A stretch of 64,000 nucleotides of DNA. Origin: Bacteroidaceae bacterium. GTDB lineage: Bacteria > Bacteroidota > Bacteroidia > Bacteroidales > Barnesiellaceae_A. The position numbers and the translations under genes were made by a program. Of this stretch, positions 43,676-53,925 are shown in pieces. Under the pieces are notes generated by a model, which was not told the origin of the DNA, did no database searches, and saw only the letters and a list, made by a program, of their open reading frames with translations. The first letter of the stretch is position 1, and every line of letters starts with the position of its first letter. The stretch is from positions 1-64,000 of the forward strand of contig JAFUOV010000018.1 of the NCBI GenBank assembly GCA_017481745.1, given 5' to 3'.

Positions 43676-44158
43676 ATGGAAGATAATGGAACATATAAGA
43701 TACTATTTGTTTGCCTCGGCAATATTTGTCGGTCGCCGGCTGCCGATGGCTTGATGAAACATATTGTGAAGCAGCGAGGCTTGGAACATCGTTTTTACAT
43801 CGACTCGGCGGGAACTTATGGCGGGCATGCCGGTGAGTTGCCCGACCCTCGTATGCGCCGTGCAGCAGCTCGCCGGGGCTATTTGTTGGAGCATCGTGCG
43901 CAACGTTTCAAGAGTTCGATGTTTGCACAATTTGACCTCGTGGTGGCTATGGACGATAACAACTACTACGACTTGCAGTCGATGGCGCCTACGGTCGAAG
44001 ATGAAAAGAAGATAGTGCGCATGGCTGACTTTTGTCGGCACTATACAGTTACCCATGTACCCGACCCCTATTACGAGGGGGCTGATGGTTTTGAACACGT
44101 TCTCAATCTTCTTGAAGATGCCTGTGAGGGGCTATTGGATAGTGTGTTGAAAGTTTAG
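43676..44158 (+). CDS. Low-molecular-weight protein tyrosine phosphatase
   Basis: 160-residue cytoplasmic phosphatase. The P-loop FVCLGNICRSPAADG gives nucleophile Cys13 and Arg19; the general acid is Asp130 in VPDPYYEG. Such enzymes often dephosphorylate bacterial tyrosine kinases of the Wzc type; a Wzc-like kinase is coded at 53926-56355 but is not linked to this gene. Alternatives include arsenate reductase relatives, but the DPY motif favours a phosphatase. Confidence 0.93.
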   Translation: MEDNGTYKILFVCLGNICRSPAADGLMKHIVKQRGLEHRFYIDSAGTYGGHAGELPDPRMRRAAARRGYLLEHRAQRFKSSMFAQFDLVVAMDDNNYYDLQSMAPTVEDEKKIVRMADFCRHYTVTHVPDPYYEGADGFEHVLNLLEDACEGLLDSVLKV

Positions 44159-44194
44159 AGTTTGTATCTTCTCTATTTTTTTGACCTTATATAA

Positions 44195-44224
44195 AATGCC
44201 GACGGTTTCACAATCGTCGGCATT
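44195..44224. terminator. Bidirectional terminator
   Basis: 10-bp stem AATGCCGACG / CGTCGGCATT between the convergent phosphatase and DUF5056-like genes. Confidence 0.75.
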
Positions 44225-44265
44225 CGTCGCTTAGTTAGATTTTAAACGCTTGAGAGAGAATCAAA

Positions 44266-44598
44266 TCAGAAGTATGTCTTTATAAATCGTATGACTTGTA
44301 GCGTGACGAGTAGTACACTACTCATTATTGCTATGTATATACATAACAAATCGGCAGTGATATTGTTCTCTCTCGGTATAGAAAAATGTTGTGAAACGTA
44401 CCATAGTACAAAGCAGCACATCACAACAGCAAAGAATGTGAATATAGCCATGATGCTGCGCCCCGGTGTTGTGTGTGCCGGTGGCAGTTGGTGCATAACG
44501 CGGTGAGTGAACCATTTGTTCTCGCCGGCGGTGATAGCGTTCTTTTTCAGAAAATCACTGACAACTTTTTCTTCTTGTGTTGTTGGATGGTTATTCAT
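44266..44598 (-). CDS. Small membrane protein, DUF5056-like, possible anti-sigma partner
   Basis: 110 residues. A soluble N-terminus of about 45 residues (DFLKKNAITAGENKWFTHRVMHQLP) precedes two membrane helices (about 49-70 and 82-103). It overlaps the end of the ECF sigma gene by 8 bp, so it is translationally coupled. Bacteroidales commonly place a DUF5056 protein of this type after such sigma factors; the short soluble N-terminus could hold the sigma factor at the membrane. That anti-sigma role is inference. Confidence 0.68.
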   Translation of the reverse strand: MNNHPTTQEEKVVSDFLKKNAITAGENKWFTHRVMHQLPPAHTTPGRSIMAIFTFFAVVMCCFVLWYVSQHFSIPRENNITADLLCIYIAIMSSVLLVTLQVIRFIKTYF

Positions 44599-45118
44599 AT
44601 CCGTTGGCTTTTAGGTATTCATACATTTTGTTTCTTGCCCGATGCAGGTGCGACTTTACAGTGCCCAAGGGGGCTTGCACGATTTGTGCCACTTCCTCAA
44701 TCTTGCGGTCTTCTATATAGTGTAGGGTTATAACGGTGCGCTCAATGTGGGTGAGCTGTTGTAGAGCTTGTGCTATATCTATCTTGAGGTCGGACGGCAT
44801 TGATGTGCCTTTGTCCGGTATGTTCTCTATGTCGTCGGTGGGTTTGTGGCGACGCAGATAGTCTTGAAAAACGTTGTAGGCTATGCGGTACAAGTAGGTC
44901 GAAAACCCCGACAATCCCTTGTATTGCTTTATGGAATAGTACAGCTTGATAAAAGTCTCTTGTGCGAGGTCATCGACAAGCATTTCATTACCACCCGTTT
45001 GGTGTAGGAAGAAACGCCTTATAGCCGTTTGGTGCTGTTCGACGAGCGTGGCAAAGGCACGTCGGTCGTCGAACAACATCACTTGGGCTATCAGCAACTT
45101 CTCGTTGGTGTGGCGCAT
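44591..45118 (-). CDS. ECF-family RNA polymerase sigma factor
   Basis: 175 residues, sigma-70 regions 2 and 4 only. Region 2: FVQ-like AQETFIKLYYSIKQYKGLSG, with the -10-binding helix FSTYLYRIAYNVFQDYLRR. Region 4: IERTVITLHYIEDRKIEEVA and APLGTVKSHLHRARNKMYEYL as the helix-turn-helix. It directs RNA polymerase to a specific promoter set, probably an envelope-stress regulon. It is flanked by the DUF6249-like membrane gene upstream (54 bp gap) and the coupled small membrane gene downstream. Confidence 0.93.
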   Translation of the reverse strand: MRHTNEKLLIAQVMLFDDRRAFATLVEQHQTAIRRFFLHQTGGNEMLVDDLAQETFIKLYYSIKQYKGLSGFSTYLYRIAYNVFQDYLRRHKPTDDIENIPDKGTSMPSDLKIDIAQALQQLTHIERTVITLHYIEDRKIEEVAQIVQAPLGTVKSHLHRARNKMYEYLKANGYE

Positions 45119-45172
45119 ACTTCTAATCTACAGTAGAATTAATACTTTAATTATATGATGACGTATGAGAGA

Positions 45173-45826
45173 TTATTCGGCATTGTTTTCTTCTATGCTT
45201 TCGATGCACTCGGGTGTCGCAGGCTCTTGCTTGGCATGGCGTTTCTCCTCTCGATATTGGAGCCAAGCTACCAGCAAATAGCCCAAACCGATAAACGCCG
45301 GTATAAATGCAATGCCTGTAATGATTTCTTCTTCGGTAATGTAGCCCAGCAGCGCAATACCTATACCACAGCCCAGTGTAGTAGCTCCGTTGCGTAGGGT
45401 GTTTAGCCACGACTGTTTTCTCTTGGCAGGCTCGTCAAAGAAGTTCTCGGGCAGTTCTCTACCTTTCTCTATGGCAATCTCCAAGATGCGATATTGCTCT
45501 TTTTTCTTGCGATAAGATGCGTTGAGCGATAACCATACAATGAGTATGATAGTACCGAAAAAAATGAGGGGTATAGATAGCTGAGCCACTTCTTCGTAAG
45601 TTTCGAACTTGGCTTGCTCGCTTATCTGAACAATATTCAGAGAATCGCGGTGCATTTTGTATTGTGTGTCGATGCGGGCGCGCTCAATATCAGCTTGCAA
45701 GCTGTCGAGGATAAATTGTTCGGAGCGGGCTGCCAGTGTACTGTGGTTTGTCGCTTGGGCGGTTGTTTTTGTCGCAGGTGCAAGCATCAGCAACGCTGCA
45801 AATAGTGTCATTAAGAGGTGTTTCAT
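45173..45826 (-). CDS. Membrane protein with DUF6249-like domain
   Basis: 217 residues: signal peptide (MKHLLMTLFAALLMLAPATKTTAQ), a charged periplasmic segment with coiled-coil character (about 30-75), one membrane helix (about 83-102), a cytoplasmic linker (KKKEQYRILEIAIEKGRELPENFF), then two more helices (about 148-185) and a charged tail. The linker block is typical of DUF6249 proteins that accompany ECF sigma factors in Bacteroidota. It may act as a sensor or co-regulator for the sigma factor that follows (inference). Confidence 0.72.
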   Translation of the reverse strand: MKHLLMTLFAALLMLAPATKTTAQATNHSTLAARSEQFILDSLQADIERARIDTQYKMHRDSLNIVQISEQAKFETYEEVAQLSIPLIFFGTIILIVWLSLNASYRKKKEQYRILEIAIEKGRELPENFFDEPAKRKQSWLNTLRNGATTLGCGIGIALLGYITEEEIITGIAFIPAFIGLGYLLVAWLQYREEKRHAKQEPATPECIESIEENNAE

Positions 45827-46073
45827 ATCATTTTAATTTTATGGTTTATCATGAAATGTAGTTTGTTAAAACCGGTTTCTGTGCATTAGACGTAGCTAAT
45901 GTTATATTTGGTTGCAAAAGTGCAAAAAATATTTTATATCTTACAAATCATAATGTCAGTATTGAGTGTGTAAATATTTGGGATTGTGATATTTATGATT
46001 AATAAAGTGACATATTGTAGATTTTTTATGTAAAAAAGTTCTTTTTGTAATAAAAATGTAATACAAAAAGTAT

Positions 46074-46151
46074 TATCTTTGCACTGTGTTTTTCATGGTA
46101 TTAGATTTAAGGTTATGGAGATTGTTTGCCGTGAGGTAAGCAATCTTTTTT
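46074..46151 (+). ncRNA. Candidate short RNA or attenuated leader
   Basis: A perfect -7 element TATCTTTG (46074-46081) is followed about 38 bp later by a hairpin (AGATTG-TTTGCC with GGTAAG-CAATCT, 46119-46146, two G-T wobbles) and T6. A transcript of about 60 nt would result. It lies in the 509-bp gap before the pectinesterase gene. The rest of that gap (45827-46335) is AT-rich with no coding signal. No -33 element is at the usual distance, so this is tentative. Confidence 0.35.
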
Positions 46152-46256
46152 GTTTACAATATTTTGTGGCATTTTCAAGCTGTTTCTCTATCGTGAATGT
46201 TAATATCCTATAATAAATTGCACAAATTTTCATATCTCATAAGAGAAAATAATTTT

Positions 46257-46264
46257 TATCTTTG
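46257..46264 (+). promoter_or_regulatory. -7 element of the pectinesterase gene
   Basis: TATCTTTG, 71 bp before the ATG at 46336. The -33 element is not clear. Confidence 0.5.
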
Positions 46265-46335
46265 ACCCAAGTATAGTGTATTGTATTGAATATATCAGGA
46301 AAGAACTTATATTTTTTAACCAAAATTCTATTATT

Positions 46336-49300
46336 ATGAATTGCAAAAACTTATCCCGACTGCTACTTGTGTTGGTCATGTTGGTAGGTGCATTGTCAAT
46401 GTCGGCGGCATTCCGCGACTTTGCAGTGGTGCTTAACAACGGCACAGGTACACTACTCACTGCCGAAGAGCAAGTGCAGGGTACTGCAGTCAATTTTGGA
46501 GTAACAGTAGCCGAAGATGGTACTGTAACTCGTGTAGCAGCCGATGCTGAAGGCGTTGCTGCTGTTGTAGAAGGAAAGTTCCATAGCGAACATGGTTTGA
46601 ACAACTTTGTAGCTACCGTTCCGGTAGAAGGTCCGGTGAAGATTACATTGGCTCAATGCTCGTATGGTGGTGATGCAACCGTTGTAAACGCAGCAGGTGA
46701 AACTGTTGCTACCTTTACGACCAAAGGTGCCGATTGCTACAAGAATAGCACCGACAATGTTGTTAGTGTATTCTATGCCGGTGCTGAAGCTACTACGCTT
46801 ACTATTTCGGGTGGTAAGTATGTGCCTTACTTTGCCGTAGAGGCGTATGATGCTGCCGAGATACCTTCGGAAATTACCGTAACATATCTTGCCGGCGAAG
46901 CTGCAGGTGTTGTTCCTGCTGCTCAGACTGTGGCTGTTGATGGTACTTTTACCGTTCCTGCCAACTGCGGTTTGTATGTAGAGGGTAAAACTCTTACCGG
47001 CTGGACCGATGGTGCTAAAACCTATGCCGTAGGCGAAGAGGTAACCGTTGCCGATGCCAATATCGAACTTACTCCTGTCTTTACAGCGAATACCGTAACC
47101 CTCGCCGACCGTACCGAGGCTGTTGCTATTAATTACTCTATTGTGCCGGCTAAAGGAGCTCCTTCGGTACATTTTGAAGGATCTACCGGACTGATGGTGG
47201 CTCAAGCTGTTGTAAATGGCACTACTATCGACGTGAAGATGGGTGTGGATGCAACAAGCGGTAAATTTAAAACTAACGGAAACGATTGGGTACAAGTAAA
47301 TAGTGGAACAAAAGTAGTATTACCCTCATGCAAGGGCGCTGTTGTTGCTATTACAGCTTATAGTAACCTCGATGCAACTACAATCGAGGGTGTAGCACTC
47401 AATAGCGGAAGCAAATCGGTCGAGTATACTTGCACCGGTAACGCCGAAACCGTAGAGATTGTAGTGGGCGAAAATACCTATTTCAGTACTGTTTCTGTTA
47501 CATTGCCCGTAGTTGAGGCAGAACCCGAGTCAAACTTCCGTAATTTCTCGGCAGAATTTATTGGCGAAGGTCTGCTCACAGCCGACGAGTTGGTACAAGG
47601 TACAGCCGTTCATTTTGGTATAGCTGTTGCCGAAGATGGTACAGTGAGTCGTGTAGCCGCCGATGCTGCCGATGCAGCAGCCGTAGTAAAAGGTACATAC
47701 CATAGCAATCATGGTATAGGCAATGCAACAGTAACTGTGCCGGTTGATGGACTCGTTAAAATAGGTCTTGGAAACTGCCAATATGGCAAGGCAGTAACCG
47801 TAACCGATACCGAAGGCAATGAAGTAACAATAGATAATACAGCAAACTGTTATCACCAAGATGTTACCGCCAATATCAGTTATGGCTATTACGCAATAGA
47901 TGCTGCTACTACATTGACCATCTCGGCGCAATATCTCAGCTATATATCGGTTGAGGCAGTCGAACTTTCAGATATACCCGTAGCTCCCGCCGATATAACC
48001 GTAACTTATCTTGTAGGCGAAGCAACAGGTATCGCCCCCGCTGCACACAAGGTTGATATAAATGGAGCATTTACCGTTCCTGCCAACCGCGGTTTGTATG
48101 TAGAGGGTAAAACTCTTACCGGCTGGACAGACGGAACTAAAACCTATGCCGTAGGCGAAGAGGTAACCGTTGCCGATGCCGATATAGAACTTACTCCTGT
48201 CTTTACAGAGAATACCGTAACTCTTGCCGACCGTACCGAGGCTGTTACATTGACCTATCAAATGGGTGAAGCCAACGGTGCTCCTTCATTTGCTTGGCAA
48301 GGCTCGAATGGCGTAGGTGTGCTCGTGGCACAAGCTACTATCAATGACGCGACACTCGACGTGAAGATAGATGTGGATGCAACAAATGGTAAACTTGCAA
48401 GCAAAGGTCGTGGCGATAAGTGGGCACAAGCCAATACAGGAACAATCATCACCGTACCTTCATGCAAGGGTGCAACCATTACATTGGAGGCATATGATGC
48501 GCTCAATGCAACTACCGTCGATGGTGTTGCTCTTGAAAGCGGTAGCACCAATCCTTCATTTACTTGCGCAGGCAGTGCCGAGACAGTAGATGTTGTAATG
48601 GGTGAAAATACTTATCTCAGCTATGTAAAGGTTGTTCTTCCCGTTGTACAAGCCGAGGTACAAATACAAGAGCGCGGTATTATCATGACCGATTTTACCG
48701 ACTGGACAGCAGTACCTGCCGAAGGTGGTGTGCTCGATATTGCTACCAATTTCAGCAACGAAACAATCACATTTACATTTGATGGTGTAAGCGTACAACC
48801 TAATGGTCAAAACACCGGTAAGTTTGGTGATTTGACAGGTTTCGCTATGGCAGAAAAGAATGCTGCCGGTACTATCGTTACAACTACATTCGACAATATA
48901 ACCCGTGTACGTTACTTCCATGGCGCTACCGGTAGCAATCGTGGTTACAAGCTCGAGAAGAAGAGTGCTGCCGATGCCGATTGGGTGGTGTTGAGTGATG
49001 CTGTTGCCAATCCTCAAACAGGTGTTTGGGTAGAGTGTGCTATTAATGAAGAGGATGTGCAACTTCGTTGGTCGAACCTCGCTCCCACGCAAAATGCCTA
49101 TATGTTTGAGCTTGAAGTATATGCCAATGTAGAGATAACTGCCGAGCAAGTAACACTCGGATTGGTTGCTTCGCCCGAGGAGGGTGGCTCTGTTTCGGTA
49201 TATCCTGTCAGCGAACAATACGATATCAATACCGAAGTAACACTTACTGCTAAAGAAAACTTTGGTTATGACTTTGTAAACTGGACTGATGCCGAGGGTA

Positions 49301-51789
49301 ATGTAATTGCCGAAACTGCCGAGTGCAACTATGTATTGGTAGGAAACTCGGTTGTTACCGCCAATTTCGTGGCTGTAAATACTTACGAACTCGTTGTCAA
49401 CGTAGAGGGTGGTGCCAAAGACTACATGGTGGCAATTACTCCCGAGCCTACCGAGGTAGACGATAAGTTGATGTTTGAAGAGGGTGTTGTGGTTACTCTT
49501 ACAGCAGCCAACAATCCTATCCTTACATTCAGCAACTGGAAGTCGGGCGAAACAGCCAGCGCATATACACTCACTATGGATGCCGATAAGGATGTAACAG
49601 CCGTATATAGTGCTGTCGATTATCTTGTAGGTTGGGACTTTATAAAGAGTGGTAAGAATAGCCGCGCTGCCGACTTTGTATCGTCAAGCGACAACGAAAG
49701 CGCTGTTCTTGTACTCCGCAACGCCGAGGGCTCTGTGTCGGGTTGGTTGGATAAGTCGCAAGAGGCTGCCGGTGGTTATGAAGGTAAGCCCGCTGCTGTA
49801 AATTGGCAGATGTTTACCGATAAATATTACTACCAAACCAAGGTGAATGCTCTGAACTTTACCGACGTTAAGGTTCAATCGGAAATGCTTTACAACTTCA
49901 TCGCTCATGAGGTGCAAGTTCTTGAATACTCGCTCGATGGTGAAACTTGGAAAGAGGCTGGTCGTGTTACATTGCCCGCTGCCAAGGCTTGGACTCTCTT
50001 GGAAGCTACCTTGCCTGCCGAGTGTAACAATGCAGCCGAGCTTTACATCCGTTGGATTCCCGATTACACAAGTACCGTAGTGGGTACTGAAAGTAAGGGT
50101 AACGATGGTACTGCTATTACCAACATATTTATTACCGGTAAAGCCGCTATTTATGACGATGGCGTAGCTCCTCGTGTAGTATCTACCGTTCCTGCAAGTG
50201 GCGCAACAGGCGCATCGGCTTCGGGTCGTGTAGTAATCAACTTCGACGAGAAAGTACAAGTTGTAGAGGGTACAGTAGCTACTCTTGGTGATGTGAAGAT
50301 TGCTCCCGTTGTGTCGGGTACAACAATGACATTCAATTACATTGGTCTTGCCTACAATACCCAATATACATTTACCTTGCCCGCCAATGTGGTTTCAGAC
50401 CTTGCAGGTAATACATTGACCGAGGCTGTAACATTGTCGTTCACAACAATGGCTCCTCCCACTGTCGAGGCAGGTATGTACGATGTATTAGTAAAAACAG
50501 GAGAAGAGCTTCTCACAGCTCTCGGGGCTGCCGATGGTACTACTCGTTTCCGCATCTTCTTGCATGAGGGCACATATGACCTTGGAGAGAAATGCTTGAC
50601 CAACGTTAAGTCTAACATCTCGCTCATCGGTGAGAATATGGAGAATACCGTCATCGTCAATAAAGCCCCGACTGAGGGTATCAGCGTGTCGGCAACTCTC
50701 TTGCTTACAGGTGAGAATATCTATATGCAAGACCTCACTATCAAGAATGCTTACGACTACACCGGCGCTACCGGTAGAGCTGTATGTATCCAAGATAAGG
50801 GTAACAAGAATATCTTCAAGAATGTGCGTATGTTGTCTTACCAAGATACATACTATACCAACAATAGTGCAATGCGCTCATATCACGAAGATACCGAGAT
50901 ACATGGTACTGTAGACTTTATATGTGGTGGCGGTGATGTATTCTTCAACCGTTCTACTCTCTATCTCGAGGAGCGCTCAACTGCCAACTGTATTACTGCT
51001 CCTAACGGCGATACCGATTGGGGTTATGTATTCAGCGATTGCGTAATTGACGGTCATGAAGTAAACAACGGTCAGTACAACTTGGGTCGTCCTTGGAATG
51101 GTACTCCTCGTTGCGTATGGCTCAATACTACAATGAAGGTTATTCCTTCGGCTGCCGGTTGGGCAAGCATGCAAGTGCTTCCCGAACTCTTTGCCGAGTA
51201 CAATAGCCGCACCGAGAGTGGCAATGAAGTAGACTTGTCGGGTCGTACCACTACATTTACTGTAAATGACGAGTCGGTAACTGCTACTTACAATCCTGTT
51301 CTCACTGCCGAAGAAGCTGCGCAATATACTATTGCCAATGTCCTCGCAGGAAATGATCAGTGGCAACCCAACTTGCTCACCGAGCAGGCTATTGCTCCCG
51401 AAGTAGAGGTGTCGACAAGCGGTACTCTGACATGGACTGCATCCGACTATGTATTCTGCTATGCTGTATGCCTCAATGGTAAGGTTGTAGCCTTTACCAA
51501 CGATAGCCAATATCAGTTGCCGGCAGATGCTACCGAAGACGACTTCTATAGTGTACGTGCTGCCAATGAAATGGGTGGTCTTGGTGTAGCCTCTAAGGGT
51601 ATTAACTGCAATGGTACATACTCGGGCGTAGAAGAGAATACTACAATGGGCGCCGAACTTATCAATACTGCGATTTATACTATCGACGGTATGATGGTTC
51701 CCGAGCTTCAAGATGGTATCAACATTGTACGTAAGACCTATTCAAACGGTGTCGTAACCGTTGAAAAAATGGTTTGTCGCAAATATTAA
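46336..51789 (+). CDS. Giant secreted pectinesterase-like protein (CE8) with duplicated modules
   Basis: 1,817 residues from ATG 46336, signal MNCKNLSRLLLVLVMLVGALSMSAA. Two tandem repeats of about 375 residues (26-398 and 401-777) each hold a beta-sandwich, an InlB-like TVTYL...GWTDG...TPVF module and a further beta domain. Next come a discoidin-like domain (about 790-925), two InlB-type repeats (about 925-1090), a jelly roll (about 1098-1265), a Big_5 Ig (about 1273-1375) and a pectin methylesterase beta-helix (about 1380-1680). Catalytic motifs: SYQDTYY (Gln1503, Asp1504), GTVDFICGG (Asp1527), LGRPW (Arg1585, Trp1587). The first oxyanion Gln position appears to be Arg1481. It would de-esterify homogalacturonan. 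A T9SS-like tail ends unusually in KMVCRKY. Confidence 0.85.
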   Translation: MNCKNLSRLLLVLVMLVGALSMSAAFRDFAVVLNNGTGTLLTAEEQVQGTAVNFGVTVAEDGTVTRVAADAEGVAAVVEGKFHSEHGLNNFVATVPVEGPVKITLAQCSYGGDATVVNAAGETVATFTTKGADCYKNSTDNVVSVFYAGAEATTLTISGGKYVPYFAVEAYDAAEIPSEITVTYLAGEAAGVVPAAQTVAVDGTFTVPANCGLYVEGKTLTGWTDGAKTYAVGEEVTVADANIELTPVFTANTVTLADRTEAVAINYSIVPAKGAPSVHFEGSTGLMVAQAVVNGTTIDVKMGVDATSGKFKTNGNDWVQVNSGTKVVLPSCKGAVVAITAYSNLDATTIEGVALNSGSKSVEYTCTGNAETVEIVVGENTYFSTVSVTLPVVEAEPESNFRNFSAEFIGEGLLTADELVQGTAVHFGIAVAEDGTVSRVAADAADAAAVVKGTYHSNHGIGNATVTVPVDGLVKIGLGNCQYGKAVTVTDTEGNEVTIDNTANCYHQDVTANISYGYYAIDAATTLTISAQYLSYISVEAVELSDIPVAPADITVTYLVGEATGIAPAAHKVDINGAFTVPANRGLYVEGKTLTGWTDGTKTYAVGEEVTVADADIELTPVFTENTVTLADRTEAVTLTYQMGEANGAPSFAWQGSNGVGVLVAQATINDATLDVKIDVDATNGKLASKGRGDKWAQANTGTIITVPSCKGATITLEAYDALNATTVDGVALESGSTNPSFTCAGSAETVDVVMGENTYLSYVKVVLPVVQAEVQIQERGIIMTDFTDWTAVPAEGGVLDIATNFSNETITFTFDGVSVQPNGQNTGKFGDLTGFAMAEKNAAGTIVTTTFDNITRVRYFHGATGSNRGYKLEKKSAADADWVVLSDAVANPQTGVWVECAINEEDVQLRWSNLAPTQNAYMFELEVYANVEITAEQVTLGLVASPEEGGSVSVYPVSEQYDINTEVTLTAKENFGYDFVNWTDAEGNVIAETAECNYVLVGNSVVTANFVAVNTYELVVNVEGGAKDYMVAITPEPTEVDDKLMFEEGVVVTLTAANNPILTFSNWKSGETASAYTLTMDADKDVTAVYSAVDYLVGWDFIKSGKNSRAADFVSSSDNESAVLVLRNAEGSVSGWLDKSQEAAGGYEGKPAAVNWQMFTDKYYYQTKVNALNFTDVKVQSEMLYNFIAHEVQVLEYSLDGETWKEAGRVTLPAAKAWTLLEATLPAECNNAAELYIRWIPDYTSTVVGTESKGNDGTAITNIFITGKAAIYDDGVAPRVVSTVPASGATGASASGRVVINFDEKVQVVEGTVATLGDVKIAPVVSGTTMTFNYIGLAYNTQYTFTLPANVVSDLAGNTLTEAVTLSFTTMAPPTVEAGMYDVLVKTGEELLTALGAADGTTRFRIFLHEGTYDLGEKCLTNVKSNISLIGENMENTVIVNKAPTEGISVSATLLLTGENIYMQDLTIKNAYDYTGATGRAVCIQDKGNKNIFKNVRMLSYQDTYYTNNSAMRSYHEDTEIHGTVDFICGGGDVFFNRSTLYLEERSTANCITAPNGDTDWGYVFSDCVIDGHEVNNGQYNLGRPWNGTPRCVWLNTTMKVIPSAAGWASMQVLPELFAEYNSRTESGNEVDLSGRTTTFTVNDESVTATYNPVLTAEEAAQYTIANVLAGNDQWQPNLLTEQAIAPEVEVSTSGTLTWTASDYVFCYAVCLNGKVVAFTNDSQYQLPADATEDDFYSVRAANEMGGLGVASKGINCNGTYSGVEENTTMGAELINTAIYTIDGMMVPELQDGINIVRKTYSNGVVTVEKMVCRKY
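46951..47124 (+). repeat. Direct DNA repeat, copy 1, inside the pectinesterase gene
   Basis: 174 bp that recur 1,122 bp downstream at 48073-48246 without indels and with about ten mismatches by eye (roughly 94 percent identity). They code for the InlB-like GLYVEGKTLTGWTDG module. Confidence 0.9.
48073..48246 (+). repeat. Direct DNA repeat, copy 2, inside the pectinesterase gene
   Basis: Partner of the copy at 46951-47124. The surrounding 375-codon units are also related but more diverged, so this segment may have been kept similar by gene conversion or selection. Confidence 0.9.
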
Positions 51790-51812
51790 TAGTTGTTACT
51801 ATTAAAAAAACG

Positions 51813-51844
51813 CGAGGCGCATCTTGATAGATGCGCCTCGTTTT
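51813..51844. terminator. Bidirectional terminator
   Basis: Perfect 12-bp stem CGAGGCGCATCT / AGATGCGCCTCG with a TGAT loop, flanked by A7 on the left and T4 on the right, between convergent genes. Confidence 0.9.
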
Positions 51845-51864
51845 GTATAGAGTCTGTTGTAGGA

Positions 51865-52158
51865 TTATATCTCGTAATCGACGCATGCACGTGATGCGAC
51901 TTTGCCTTTGAGCAATCCTGCTGCAGCGACGTGTGCCGGATGGGTGGCGTAGGTGGCAACATCGGCAAGGGTGTCGAACGAAGAGTTCAATGCAATATCG
52001 TATTGCTCTGCCGGGTTTATATTGCTTGATACTTCAATGTGGCGAATTACGTCGATAACTTCGGGCAGCGCCATGATTGCATTGCAGAAGTCGTTGATGA
52101 GTTGTGTGCGCTCGGCACCTTCAACATTGAGTTTGAAAAGTACAATGTGCTTTACCAT
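51865..52158 (-). CDS. Dabb-family (stress-responsive A/B barrel) protein
   Basis: 97-residue small ferredoxin-like alpha/beta barrel protein. Starts MVKHIVLFKLN, with the family's conserved basic-His-hydrophobic opening, and contains YDIALNSSFDTLADVATYATHPAH. Such proteins form dimers; functions vary and the substrate is unknown. It lies 21 bp after the ABC-F gene on the same strand and is probably co-transcribed with it. Confidence 0.88.
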   Translation of the reverse strand: MVKHIVLFKLNVEGAERTQLINDFCNAIMALPEVIDVIRHIEVSSNINPAEQYDIALNSSFDTLADVATYATHPAHVAAAGLLKGKVASRACVDYEI

Positions 52159-52179
52159 AATAATATGTGTTTGTGAGGG

Positions 52180-53805
<1,626 letters not shown>

Positions 53806-53818
53806 TTAAAATTTGGCG

Positions 53819-53849
53819 CGAAGGTACGAAATAGCTGCTGCATAAGCAA
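53819..53849 (-). promoter_or_regulatory. Promoter of the ABC-F gene
   Basis: On the minus strand TTG (53847-53849), 20 bp, then TACCTTCG (53819-53826), one mismatch from TAnnTTTG, 22 bp before the start. Confidence 0.55.
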
Positions 53850-53865
53850 GTTTAGTACAAATAAA

Positions 53866-53903
53866 AACCTCTCGGTGCTTTGCAATGCGTTGCCCGAGAG
53901 GTT
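53866..53903 (-). terminator. Terminator of the wza-wzc pair
   Basis: 10-bp stem AACCTCTCGG / CCGAGAGGTT with a T-rich tail on the minus strand, 22 bp beyond the kinase stop. It closes the transcript and shows that no further genes belong to this pair. Confidence 0.7.
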
Positions 53904-53925
53904 GTATGTGTTGGATTAAAAGCTC

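Noticed and set aside
45827..46335. tRNA or other structural RNA gene in the long gap
   Set aside because: No cloverleaf, T-loop consensus or CCA-adjacent stem was found; the only structure is the short hairpin described as a candidate leader or RNA.
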